DNA of 60,039 nt, taken from positions 1-60,039 of the forward strand of contig JAJCYR010000051.1 in assembly GCA_029262775.1 (NCBI GenBank), given 5' to 3'. Position numbers and translations under genes: made by a program. Below, one piece after another: positions 8,572 through 17,174 of this stretch. Below the pieces are notes generated by a model. It saw only the letters and a list, made by a program, of their open reading frames with translations. It was not told where the DNA came from and did not search any database. This stretch comes from Bacteroidota bacterium. Lineage in GTDB: Bacteria > Bacteroidota > Rhodothermia > Rhodothermales > UBA10348. Each line of letters opens with the position of its first letter. Position 1 is the first letter of the stretch.

Positions 8572-9609
8572 ATGAACGCAGCGCTCCGGCTTGTCACATT
8601 ACTCGTCTTCACTGGCCTTTTTTGCGCCAGCGCTACCGCCCAGACGCTGCAGCTCGAGGGGACGTTCGCAGAGGACATTCTCTGGACGCGTCCCGAGCAC
8701 GTCTTAACCGACGCAGATGGATCCATTTTCATTTCCGATCCACGCCAGCAGGTCGTACACCGCTTTTCGGCCGATTGGGAGCACGTGGGGACGTTCGGCG
8801 CGAAGGGATCGGGGCCCGGCGAATTCCAGTCCATCAACGAAATGGCGTGGTCACCGGACGGAGAACTCGTAATTCTTGACGGCCGGTCGCGCCGGTTATC
8901 CATCTGGTCAACCGATGGGGAGTACCTGCGCCAGCAGGCATTCCGTGATGGTGTCATGGTTGCGGACATGGCGGCGATAAGTGGCGGGTACGCCATGGCC
9001 TACGCCAACTCGGCCATGTCGACCGACGATATGCTCATCCTGCACGAAATGGATGCTTCCGGCGCCTTCAGGCATCGCTTTCCACAGCCGAAGGATGCCG
9101 CAGTCAACGCGTACAACGTCATGATGGCAATGTCCATGCCGGGGCGCGTCGCTCGTTTCGGAGATGGCTACGCCTGGGCACCGGGCGTCTATGAAGGGTG
9201 GCTCGGGCGCGTGACGGCTGGCGGGCAGTTCGAGCGCGTCCCGGGAGCGGCTGTCGAGAAGCCGGTCATCCGGGAGGTGAACTCGCGAGCCGAAGGAAAC
9301 ACGGAGGTCATGAATCCTGGGGAGTCCGCGTCCACCTACCTGCGCATTGACGCGCTCACCGGGGGACTCTTCTCGACGCCCGATGGCGGACTCCTGCATG
9401 CCATCCGACGCTTTTCGCCAGATCACAACTCCACAAGCCCACCGTACAGGATGGTGCTGTTGGATGCGGACATGGCGGTTGTGGCCACGTGGATAGTCTC
9501 AACGAACGACCATCTGGGCCTTCCGCTGCACATGGACGCTCGCGGGCTGCTCTACTCAGCCCGCTTCGATCCCGAACCCCATATCGCGGTGTGGCGCATT
9601 GCCCGGTAA
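8572..9609 (+). CDS. Secreted 6-bladed beta-propeller protein
   Basis: A 345-residue exported protein. The ATG at 8572 begins a Sec signal peptide (MNAALRLVTLLVFTGLFCASATAQ), whereas the longer upstream frame runs through the toxin-antitoxin region. The body is an NHL/6-bladed propeller: blade signatures DADGSIFISDPRQQVVHRFS, GSGPGEFQSINEMAWSPDG and ILDGRSRRLSIWSTDGEYL repeat. The GxGPGEF turn is shared with the other propeller genes nearby. Function is unknown; such proteins usually bind ligands or partners in the periplasm. It lacks the lipobox found in its relatives. Confidence 0.8.
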   Translation: MNAALRLVTLLVFTGLFCASATAQTLQLEGTFAEDILWTRPEHVLTDADGSIFISDPRQQVVHRFSADWEHVGTFGAKGSGPGEFQSINEMAWSPDGELVILDGRSRRLSIWSTDGEYLRQQAFRDGVMVADMAAISGGYAMAYANSAMSTDDMLILHEMDASGAFRHRFPQPKDAAVNAYNVMMAMSMPGRVARFGDGYAWAPGVYEGWLGRVTAGGQFERVPGAAVEKPVIREVNSRAEGNTEVMNPGESASTYLRIDALTGGLFSTPDGGLLHAIRRFSPDHNSTSPPYRMVLLDADMAVVATWIVSTNDHLGLPLHMDARGLLYSARFDPEPHIAVWRIAR

Positions 9610-9684
9610 GGGTTCCATACCGCGTGTGATCGTGGGGGGCCGGAACCAGCTGACCTGCATTCCGGGCGCGCGCTTCCTGCTCTT

Positions 9685-10410
9685 GTGGATTCCACCCGAA
9701 TCATTGACCTGGAAACCATGGTCGACGTACTCGGCGGGCAGGTATGGGCTCATGAAGGAAGTGTATTCATGAGGGATGCGGCAAAAGGAGCCCTGATGCG
9801 CCTTGATCAGGATGGGAAACCGCGTAATCGAGTAGGACGCGGCCTGGGCGATGGACCGGGCGAAATCCGGCAACTGATCGATGTCTCTTTCCGTCCCGGG
9901 AGTGTGTTCCTGTTCGACCCCAATGCACGAAAAATATTGCAGTTCTCGCTGGATGGCATGTATATCAATACCAGAAAGGTAGGAGACCTGTACAGGACGA
10001 GACGAAGAATGTCCTCGGACTAACCGGGTATATCGTGGCGCTATCCGACAATCAATGGGTTTATGCTCCTTCCCTTCTACCATTCTGGTCCATCATGGAC
10101 AGAGAGGATGGAACCCATCAGGTCGACAGGCGAAACAACAGAAACAGTCGTGCGCGCCCCTGACAGCCCCGTTCGTCTCCGCGGGGCATTCGTTGAGGCT
10201 GGAGTCCTCTACCTGTACCTCACAGACCGGACCGACCCCGAAGCGCGCAAGGCCCGCTTCGACTTGTATACCCTTGCGGATGGCACTTTCCTCGGAAGCA
10301 TTCCTCTTCCCCTTGGGTGGGCTGCAATCGACGGTAACGACGTCTTCATTTCCGGAAATGAGGGCGTGGACCGCTATACGCTGGCCTATGAAAAAGGCGC
10401 CGGACGTTGA
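9685..10410 (+). pseudogene. Broken beta-propeller gene
   Basis: Remnant of a propeller gene of the same family as its upstream neighbour. The first part (GTG at 9685) contains DQDGKPRNRVGRGLGDGPGEI and LFDPNARKILQFSLDG, then hits TAA at 10021-10023. A convincing continuation (TGYIVALSDNQWVYAPSLL) lies in another frame from about 10000 to 10085. The protein then resumes in the original frame (APDSPVRLRGAFVEAGVLYL) to the stop at 10410. Two compensating frameshifts are therefore needed. There is no signal peptide or usable N terminus, because the upstream sequence runs in frame into the previous stop. Sequencing error could explain the shifts but not the missing N terminus. Confidence 0.7.
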
Positions 10411-10412
10411 AC

Positions 10413-10592
10413 TCAACGTCCAACTTCTTTTTTCACGTCATCAGTGGATACGGCGGCTCCCTCATTTCGCCGCGAACGGGCCAGTGCGGAAAGTAGCCGT
10501 TCGGCATTTTTCGGTGACCGAAGCAGGTAGAGTGTCTCTTCCAACCCGCGTCGGTCATCAGATAATAGCGTGGGGCACTTTTTCTCGGGCAT
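10413..10592 (-). pseudogene. Orphan C-terminal YefM-like antitoxin fragment
   Basis: An intact 59-codon frame (ATG 10592, stop 10413) whose last 40 residues match the C-terminal half of the YefM antitoxin at 8154-8435: LLRSPKNAERLLSALARSRR here against LLRSPRNAERLLSALARSRR there. The N-terminal DNA-binding half is replaced by about 15 unrelated residues (MPEKKCPTLLSDDRRG). No toxin gene follows; the adjacent sequence is the propeller pseudogene. The frame lies nine codons beyond, and in the same frame as, the stop of the lipoprotein gene at 10620, so it could be co-transcribed. Either a decayed antitoxin or a short protein that still binds the toxin. Confidence 0.7.
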
Positions 10593-10619
10593 TGTGATCT
10601 CGTCGGGTCGAGGACTATT

Positions 10620-11723
10620 TCAGTTCAGGCGTACCTTCAAAATAGCTGGTTCCGGGGTCGTTGTCCGAAAATAAGCGCTGCTCCCGTCGGAATGGATGAG
10701 CGAACCCGTGATCCCCATTGACGCCAGGTCTTCGGTAGACACCGATCCGAGCAATTGCCAATCATTGTCATAGACATCATAGCGGCGGACGTATCTGATT
10801 TTCCCGAGCTGTGACCTCGCATCCTCGTCGGGGTCAAATTGATCGAGTGATTGCCGGTGGATAACAACAAAACGATCCTCATCCAGTCGGATCGGGCCGT
10901 GAACAAAGCCCATGACGTGTACTCCGGTGCCCCTGCCACCTTCCGTCTTCCAGTAAACTGGTTTCACGACTGGTTCGTCCTCGTATTTCTCGTCCAACAA
11001 CTCACCGCTACGACTGAACAGCGAAATTTCGTACTCCGTGTAGCTGCCGATTGCAATCATGTCATCAAAAACAAATACCGGTAAACTGCTGGCATTACCT
11101 TCACCCATTTCGAAATCGCCCGTCTTATCAACCACGAATTCTGATTCCAGTGCCAGCGTCTCGTGGTCATAAATCTGAACGTGGGCGGACAAAGAACCTT
11201 TCCGCAAAACCGCGGCAACAATGGATCCATCCGAGAGTGTGCCGACCATGGTCATCACCGGCAATCCATATTCTTCCGAAGAATAGGATTTCTTGAACTC
11301 CCCGTCTTCTGTCACGAGGTCAAACCTCCGACCGTTTATGTTCGCAAACAGGATTCCTTCCGGAGTCCACGCCATGCCATTTGGCCATGTGAATTGTCCT
11401 GGCGCATCTCCCGGCTCACCCATTTTCCAGACCAGCCGACCAGACAGATCATATTTACGCAACTCACCTGCCTGGCCATCGAACACATACATGTCATTCT
11501 GTCGGCCGAATTTCACATACTGGATCCAGCCCATGAGTTCATCTCGCTCCACGGTGCCATCCGTCGCGCCGAATATCAATGAAATATCCCCAAATAGATC
11601 GTCTGTAGTCAGCACACTGTTTCGCCCCGCTGCGAATTGCCCCTCCACATTGCTTTGATCGGAAGAACAAGCTGAAAACAACAAGACAACGACTGTAGCA
11701 CGATTGATGGATTTCATGATCAT
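10620..11723 (-). CDS. 6-bladed beta-propeller lipoprotein
   Basis: A 367-residue predicted lipoprotein. The signal peptide ends in the lipobox LLFSACSS. The mature part is a 6-bladed propeller with MYVFDGQAGELRKYDLSGRL, GDAPGQFTWPNGMAWTPEG and a late blade RRYDVYDNDWQLLGSV. The ATG overlaps the stop of the upstream lipoprotein gene (ATGA), so the two are translationally coupled; an in-frame ATG two codons later is equally possible. Function is unknown. It is more diverged from the two tandem paralogues upstream than they are from each other. Confidence 0.8.
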   Translation of the reverse strand: MIMKSINRATVVVLLFSACSSDQSNVEGQFAAGRNSVLTTDDLFGDISLIFGATDGTVERDELMGWIQYVKFGRQNDMYVFDGQAGELRKYDLSGRLVWKMGEPGDAPGQFTWPNGMAWTPEGILFANINGRRFDLVTEDGEFKKSYSSEEYGLPVMTMVGTLSDGSIVAAVLRKGSLSAHVQIYDHETLALESEFVVDKTGDFEMGEGNASSLPVFVFDDMIAIGSYTEYEISLFSRSGELLDEKYEDEPVVKPVYWKTEGGRGTGVHVMGFVHGPIRLDEDRFVVIHRQSLDQFDPDEDARSQLGKIRYVRRYDVYDNDWQLLGSVSTEDLASMGITGSLIHSDGSSAYFRTTTPEPAILKVRLN

Positions 11724-12898
11724 TCGCTTTTTTCAACCGTAACCCGCACCCGCGCGACGTGAGGGTACGGGCTCGTTCGGACAATATAGAGGTCGCCGGG
11801 CGCAGGCTGGGCGCGGACGGTGCCAAAGTCAAGCGCATCGAGTTCCTCGTTCTCGATCGAAAAAAGCAGGCGCCAGTCGGCGTCGTAGACGTCCAACGTC
11901 GTGTGGTTGATGGGATCGGGCGGGTTTTCCCCGCTGAATGAGGCCGTCGCGTGCTCGTCGGGATCGGGTATGTTTGTTGGCCAGCGTGCGCTTACCAGGT
12001 GATACCCTCCCGGTAGAGCAACGGGCATGGATATGCGGCTGTAAAAACTGACACCCAGCAAATTATTACCAGATACTGCGAATCCGTGCCGCGTAAAGTC
12101 GGGCACATTCCGACGTACAACCCGAAGCGTGTCGCCATCGGGAGCGTGTATGCTCAGTTCATACATATCGGAACGCCGCAGAACAATTTGTCCATCGATG
12201 ACTGCACCTGAACCACCGATCAACAGGCCACCTGGCGGCGGATCCTCCAATGTCGGAATCACCTGGAATGAATCTGTCACGACCCAATCTGGCGATCGGA
12301 GCAGGCGCACCACCGTGCCTGTAGGCATGGCAGCACCGGTAAAAACGACTGTTGAATCGTTCAGAAAACCCGTCGGGCTCAAAAAACCTTGCATTCCACG
12401 CACGTCACGTGGAATGGTGAGCACGAATTTGCCCGACAGCGAAAAGAGGTCCAACCGCCTTTCCCCCTGATTGGCAACAAGGAGCAGACCATCGGGAGTC
12501 ATGAACATGCTTCGTGCGCGGCTGAACTCGCCCGGGCCTTCGCCCTCGCGGCCCGATTCCCATCGGAATTCGCCTTCGGCGGTGAAGGAAATGAGCCGGT
12601 TGCCGTCCAGGATGTAGACGTTGCCGTCGGAATCGACCTCTACGCCTCGAATCTGGGAGAGCAGTTCCCGCTCGGGTGCTTCCTCGGCACCGAACTGGAC
12701 GAGTTCCTCCATGACAAGGCGGTAGGCGCCATCCGTCTGGTGAGGGCCATGGAACGGATTCTCGACGATCAATCCGGTGCCCACGTCACCTGTCGCGGGG
12801 GCATCTCCGCAGGCGCCGAAAAGTAGGCCGAAGGTGGCGGTAAGCAGACTGGCAAGAAGCAGCGGATGTGCCGCGAATCGCTGAGTACGTGGTGTCAC
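11720..12898 (-). CDS. 6-bladed beta-propeller lipoprotein (tandem paralogue A)
   Basis: A 392-residue lipoprotein. The GTG at 12898 is chosen because GGAGG lies just upstream at normal spacing and the protein then begins with a signal peptide and lipobox (TFGLLFGACGDAPATG); the longer upstream frame has neither. Propeller signatures include GVEVDSDGNVYILDGNRLIS, GREGEGPGEFSRARSM and LDVYDADWRLLFSIEN. It is closely related along its whole length, in protein and in DNA (notably the 3' ends), to the gene at 13276-14448, so it is a recent tandem duplicate. It overlaps the next lipoprotein gene by four bases. Its cellular role is not known. Confidence 0.85.
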   Translation of the reverse strand: MTPRTQRFAAHPLLLASLLTATFGLLFGACGDAPATGDVGTGLIVENPFHGPHQTDGAYRLVMEELVQFGAEEAPERELLSQIRGVEVDSDGNVYILDGNRLISFTAEGEFRWESGREGEGPGEFSRARSMFMTPDGLLLVANQGERRLDLFSLSGKFVLTIPRDVRGMQGFLSPTGFLNDSTVVFTGAAMPTGTVVRLLRSPDWVVTDSFQVIPTLEDPPPGGLLIGGSGAVIDGQIVLRRSDMYELSIHAPDGDTLRVVRRNVPDFTRHGFAVSGNNLLGVSFYSRISMPVALPGGYHLVSARWPTNIPDPDEHATASFSGENPPDPINHTTLDVYDADWRLLFSIENEELDALDFGTVRAQPAPGDLYIVRTSPYPHVARVRVTVEKSE

Positions 12899-13000
12899 GG
12901 GGGACCTCCATAGTGTGAGCGGCGGGACGTTCGAAAGCGTGCACGAAGAACGTACAACATTTTCTGCGAAACATCCCATCATAAGCGGGTTACGACAGGC

Positions 13001-13279
13001 ATGGACGAGGCGGTAAAACAATATCTGTCAGAGATTGGACGCAGGGGCGGGACGCGAAGCCGGCGCAGCCTGAGTCCCGAAACGGCGCGAACCATGGTGC
13101 GCATCCGTGAGGCGAGGAAAGCCTATCGCCGCTTTCACGCGCAGTGTTTCTGGTCGTATCGACCCGATTTGACCATTGGCCCAGACGACATTGAATGGGT
13201 GGCCCGCACGCTCATGAAAAACGGCAACCGGGAAGCGTGGGAGGTCGCGGCGCGACTGCGCAGACCGACCGGCGATTAG
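13001..13279 (+). CDS. Small hypothetical protein with basic N terminus
   Basis: A 92-residue protein. The N-terminal part is a Gly/Arg/Ser-rich segment (EIGRRGGTRSRRSLSPETAR) followed by a basic helix. The C-terminal part, CFWSYRPDLTIGPDDIEWVA then ALMKNGNREAWEVAARLRR-like sequence, resembles small proteins often found beside nucleotidyltransferase-type (AbiEii-like) toxin genes. That resemblance is from memory and uncertain, and no such toxin gene is adjacent here. It lies on the opposite strand between two tandem propeller paralogues and overlaps the end of one by four bases. Confidence 0.55.
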   Translation: MDEAVKQYLSEIGRRGGTRSRRSLSPETARTMVRIREARKAYRRFHAQCFWSYRPDLTIGPDDIEWVARTLMKNGNREAWEVAARLRRPTGD

Positions 13280-14448
13280 TTTCCTTCGACCGCGACGCGC
13301 ACGCGCGCTACGTGAGGGTACGGGCTCGATCGGAGCATGTAGAGGTCGCCGGGCTCGGGCTGGGCCATCACGGTACCGAACTCCAGCGCGTCGAGGTCGT
13401 CGTTCTCGATGGAGAAAAGCAGGCGCCAATCGGCATCGTAGACGTCGAGCGTGGAATGATTGATGGGATCGGGTGGGTTTTCCTGGGCGAACGCGGCCTT
13501 GGTATGCGCGTCCGGGTCCGGAATGTTAGTGGGCCAGCCAGCCGCAATGATCCGATATCCGCCTGGGAGGACAACGGGCATGGACGTCCTGCTGTAGGAC
13601 CGGATGCCCGCGCCGCCGTTGAATGTGGCATATCCAGGGCGCGTAAAGTCCCGCACGTCGCGCCGCACAATGCGGACAGAGTCGCCAGCAGGCGAGAGTA
13701 TGCCGAGTTCGTAGACGTCTGGCCGGGCAAGAACGATGTTTCCATCCAGAATGGCCCCTCCCGCTCCAATACTGAATCCAGTCGGCAAGTCAAGCTCCAT
13801 CTTCGGTTCGACCCGAAAGGTATCTGCCACCTGCCAGTCGGCGGATGTCTTCGCCAGTCGCACAATGACTCCTTGCCCGCCCTGGAGGCTTCCCGTCACC
13901 ACGGCCGTTGTATCGTCCAGAAAACCAATCGGGTTCGCGAAGCCATCGAACACGTCGAGGTCTCGCGACAGGGACCGCACGTAGGCGCCATTGAGCGTGA
14001 AGTAATCGAAACGCTGACCGCCCTGGTTTCGCACGAGAAGATGCCCGTCGGGCGTCATGAGCATGCTCCAGGCGCGGTTGAACTCTCCAGGACCTTCGCC
14101 CTCCCGGCCCGTTTCCCAGCGAAAATCGCCCTCAGGAGTGAAGGACAAGAGCCGGTTGCCATCGAGGATGTATACGTTGCCCTCGGCGTCAACCTCCACG
14201 CCGCGCACCTGGGACAGCATTTCGCGCTCGGGATCCTCCTCAACGCCGAACCGGACCATTTCCTCCATGGCGAGGCGGTATACACCGTCCGTCTGATGGG
14301 GGCCGTGGAACGGATTTTCTACGACCAGTCCGGGGCCGTCGGTGGCGGGGGCATCGCCGCAGGCGGCAAGCAGAAAACTGCATGTGGATGCGAGCGCAAG
14401 GGCAATAGAAACTCTGAGCGCGACATTGGAAGCGGTAATGCGGGTCAT
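13276..14448 (-). CDS. 6-bladed beta-propeller lipoprotein (tandem paralogue B)
   Basis: A 390-residue lipoprotein: signal peptide with lipobox CSFLLAACGD, then a short linker and a propeller whose blades match paralogue A nearly block for block (VENPFHGPHQTDG is identical; GREGEGPGEFNRAWSM, VYILDGNRLLSFTPEG, LDVYDADWRLLFSIEN). It is separated from A by the small gene on the other strand. The conserved GEGPGEF turn is shared by the whole local family. Function unknown; the high similarity suggests recent duplication or gene conversion. Confidence 0.85.
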   Translation of the reverse strand: MTRITASNVALRVSIALALASTCSFLLAACGDAPATDGPGLVVENPFHGPHQTDGVYRLAMEEMVRFGVEEDPEREMLSQVRGVEVDAEGNVYILDGNRLLSFTPEGDFRWETGREGEGPGEFNRAWSMLMTPDGHLLVRNQGGQRFDYFTLNGAYVRSLSRDLDVFDGFANPIGFLDDTTAVVTGSLQGGQGVIVRLAKTSADWQVADTFRVEPKMELDLPTGFSIGAGGAILDGNIVLARPDVYELGILSPAGDSVRIVRRDVRDFTRPGYATFNGGAGIRSYSRTSMPVVLPGGYRIIAAGWPTNIPDPDAHTKAAFAQENPPDPINHSTLDVYDADWRLLFSIENDDLDALEFGTVMAQPEPGDLYMLRSSPYPHVARVRVAVEGN

Positions 14449-14538
14449 ACGGGTTATGCGGATTTGGGGTGTGGTATCATCGAACCAAGACCCCCAAACC
14501 TACGAAAAGTTGTCGATGTTGTGCGGCCGCGCCTTGAT

Positions 14539-14581
14539 TAAACATGAATATCCGTGTTGATGTGGTGGATTTTCATGTTTA
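14539..14581. promoter_or_regulatory. 10-bp inverted repeat before the AAA ATPase gene
   Basis: TAAACATGAA at 14539-14548 and its exact complement TTCATGTTTA at 14572-14581 frame a 23-base spacer. The repeat ends nine bases before the ATPase ATG. Its position suggests an operator or an mRNA hairpin limiting ribosome access; there is no T-run, so it is not an obvious terminator. Confidence 0.45.
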
Positions 14582-14590
14582 TATTACGAC

Positions 14591-15754
14591 ATGTACATTT
14601 CCCGCCCTAATCTGGAGCAGATGCTTGCGGCGGCGTTGGATCGTGCCTCGGTCGTTGTCCTCACGGGACCCCGGCAATGCGGCAAAACAACGCTCGCCCG
14701 TACGCTTGTGCCCGAGAGTTCGGTGAACTACTTCGACCTCGAAGACCCTCTAAGCCTGGCGCGGCTCGACGAGCCCATGACGGCCCTCGCCCCGCTGCGT
14801 GGCCTCGTGGTCATCGATGAAATCCAACGGCGACCCGATCTGTTTCCGGTGCTCCGAGTCCTTGCAGACCGCCTTCCCGAGGCTCCAAGGTTCCTTATCC
14901 TGGGCAGCGCATCGGGCGATCTGCTTCAGCAGAGCTCAGAGTCGCTCGCCGGTCGCAGGGAGCGCATTGACATGAGCGGCTTCACGATACAGGACATGGG
15001 CACGGAGACATTGAATACACTCTGGATTCGCGGCGGATTTCCTCGGTCCACGCTCGCGACATCGGATGACGACAGTTTCAAATGGCGGGATTCTTTCATC
15101 CAGACACTCCTGGAACGGGATTTTGCGCAGTGGGGCATTCAAATTCCTGCCGCGACGCTACATCGGTTCTGGTCCATGCTCGCCCATATGCACGGACAAA
15201 CATGGAATGCCGCGCAGCCGGCTCGTGCGCTCGGTATCAGTGAATCTTCCGCCCGGCGCTACATCGACATTCTGACAGATGCGCTCATGGTCCGTCAGGT
15301 TCAGCCCTGGATTGCCAATCTGAAGAAGCGCCAGGTCAAGTCGCCACGGGTTTACATTCGCGACAGCGGCGTTCTTCATGCGCTACTGCGCCTTTCCGAC
15401 GCGAAATCCGTACTCACACACCCCAAGGTCGGAGCATCCTGGGAAGGTTTTGCCATGGAGCAGATCCTCTCCATGACCACGTGGGATGATGTCGCATTCT
15501 GGTCCACGCACCAGGGCGCGGAGATGGACCTGGTGCTCCGTCGAGGCTCCAATCTTTACGGTGTCGAAATTAAACGGACCGATGCGCCCCGTACCACACG
15601 ATCCATCACCGTAGCCAGGACCGACCTGGGTCTGTGCGAGGTATTTGTTGTGTACCCCGGGTCCAAAATCTATCCGATCGCAGATGGCGTGACAGCGCTG
15701 CCACTCGCGTGCATCCAGGAATTGGATGCACGTACGAAGACGGGGGCGCAATGA
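14591..15754 (+). CDS. AAA ATPase with DUF4143 domain
   Basis: A 387-residue P-loop protein of the AAA_14/DUF4143 group. Walker A is GPRQCGKT (26-33) and Walker B is GLVVIDEIQ (71-79), followed by the typical RRPDLFPVLRVLAD. The C-terminal DUF4143 region has a helical part (ALGISESSARRYIDILTDAL) and a nuclease-like end (WSTHQGAEMDLVLRRGSNLYG with VEIKRTDAP), recalling PD-(D/E)XK folds. The family is widespread, strain-variable and of unknown function; links to genome defence or mobile DNA have been suggested. The stretch between the Walker motifs and the sensor is somewhat shorter than I expect. Confidence 0.88.
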   Translation: MYISRPNLEQMLAAALDRASVVVLTGPRQCGKTTLARTLVPESSVNYFDLEDPLSLARLDEPMTALAPLRGLVVIDEIQRRPDLFPVLRVLADRLPEAPRFLILGSASGDLLQQSSESLAGRRERIDMSGFTIQDMGTETLNTLWIRGGFPRSTLATSDDDSFKWRDSFIQTLLERDFAQWGIQIPAATLHRFWSMLAHMHGQTWNAAQPARALGISESSARRYIDILTDALMVRQVQPWIANLKKRQVKSPRVYIRDSGVLHALLRLSDAKSVLTHPKVGASWEGFAMEQILSMTTWDDVAFWSTHQGAEMDLVLRRGSNLYGVEIKRTDAPRTTRSITVARTDLGLCEVFVVYPGSKIYPIADGVTALPLACIQELDARTKTGAQ

Positions 15755-15818
15755 TTATATTCAGGCCGACTCCATCAAACCATCTGCGCACCAGGAGGCG
15801 CAGTAAGCCCCCGACCCC

Positions 15819-17174
15819 ATGACTTCTTCCCTTTTTCTGTCGATACCCGCACGGGCAGCTGGCATCGCGCTGGCGATTGGCCTTTGGCTCGGCGCACCAG
15901 ACGCCATAAGCGCCCAGTCAGGCGCTGCCGCGCAGGTGCACGCCTTCACGGGCGCGCATATTATCCCCATAGATGGCCCCGAAATCGAGAACGGCACGCT
16001 CGTCATTGAGGGTGGCCGTATTCTGGCCGTGGGGGCGGCGGGCGACGTACGCATTCCGGGTGGCGCCGAGCGGCACGACATGGCGGGCCGCGTCATTATG
16101 CCGGGCCTTGTCGATTCGCACAGCCACATTGGCGAAGTCGAAGGAGCCGACCGGAGCGGCCCCATCCAGCCGGATGTCCGCGTCATGGATTCCATCAACC
16201 CGCGCGATGCCGGCATCCAGAAAGCCCAGGCGGGCGGCGTCACAACGGCCAACATCATGTCCGGGTCGGGGCACCTGCTCTCAGGACAGACGCTCTACGT
16301 CAAGCTGCGGGATGTCTCTGCGATCAATGACCTCATGATCTACGATGCGGATGGCCACTGGATGGGCGGCGTCAAGATGGCCAATGGCACCAATCCCCGC
16401 GGCAACGCACCGTTTCCGGGCACGCGGGCCAAGGCGGCCGCCCTTGTTCGCGCCGAGTACATCAAGGCGCAGGAATACCAGACACAGGTCAATGCGGCGG
16501 GCGACGACGTGTCGAAACTCCCCGCACGTGACATCGGCATGGAAGCGCTCGTCGACGTGCTTGAAGGACGCAAGGTCGTGCACCACCACACGCACCGGCA
16601 CGATGACATCCTGACCGTGCTGAGGCTCGCCGACGAATTCGGATTCCGCGTTGTGCTGCACCATGCGTCGGATGCGTGGAAAGTGGCCGACGAAATCGTT
16701 GCCGCCGGTGCAGCCGTCAGCCTCATTTCAGTCGACAGCCCCGGCGGCAAACTCGAAGCCCGCGACAACCACTATAAATCTGGCCGCGTGCTCGAAGAGG
16801 CCGGTGCGCTGGTCGGCTTCCACACGGACGACGGCATCACCGACTCCCGCTTCTTCACGCGGCAGGCCGCACTCGCCGTGCGAGCCGGCATGAGCCGCGA
16901 GGCAGCGCTCTACGGCCTCACCATGGCGGGCGCCATCATGCTCGACCTCGACGAGCGTATTGGCTCGCTTACGCCCGGCAAAGAAGCCGATTTCATTGTC
17001 ATGACAGGCGATCCGCTCAGCGTCTACACGCACGTAGCGCAGACCTGGGTCGATGGGCAGCTCGTCTTTGACCGCAGCCGGGAGGAAGACCGGAAGTTTG
17101 CGACAGGTGGCTACGGCGCCAGTTTTGACCAGGCCGATTTCGAACACCTTCTGAAGCGCGAGGCGGGACAATGA
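15819..17174 (+). CDS. Secreted metal-dependent amidohydrolase (imidazolonepropionase-like)
   Basis: A 451-residue amidohydrolase with an export signal ending ISAQ (about 1-33). Metal ligands are visible: DSHSH (His101, His103) after the first beta strand, a His cluster VVHHHTHRH (254-261), LHHAS (281-282) and FHTDDG (His335, Asp337). The C-terminal beta-sandwich half (GSLTPGKEADFIVMTGDPL) is present. It probably hydrolyses a cyclic amide or dipeptide-like substrate in the periplasm; the substrate is unknown. The stop overlaps the ATG of the next gene (ATGA), so the two products are made together. Confidence 0.88.
   Translation: MTSSLFLSIPARAAGIALAIGLWLGAPDAISAQSGAAAQVHAFTGAHIIPIDGPEIENGTLVIEGGRILAVGAAGDVRIPGGAERHDMAGRVIMPGLVDSHSHIGEVEGADRSGPIQPDVRVMDSINPRDAGIQKAQAGGVTTANIMSGSGHLLSGQTLYVKLRDVSAINDLMIYDADGHWMGGVKMANGTNPRGNAPFPGTRAKAAALVRAEYIKAQEYQTQVNAAGDDVSKLPARDIGMEALVDVLEGRKVVHHHTHRHDDILTVLRLADEFGFRVVLHHASDAWKVADEIVAAGAAVSLISVDSPGGKLEARDNHYKSGRVLEEAGALVGFHTDDGITDSRFFTRQAALAVRAGMSREAALYGLTMAGAIMLDLDERIGSLTPGKEADFIVMTGDPLSVYTHVAQTWVDGQLVFDRSREEDRKFATGGYGASFDQADFEHLLKREAGQ

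Noticed and set aside
10055..10597. A 180-codon plus-strand frame across the end of the propeller pseudogene
   Set aside because: Another frame carries recognisable propeller residues, and the minus strand carries the antitoxin fragment; this frame is compositional noise.
13195..14541. A 448-codon plus-strand frame over the propeller lipoprotein
   Set aside because: Antisense to a lipoprotein with signal peptide and clear blades.
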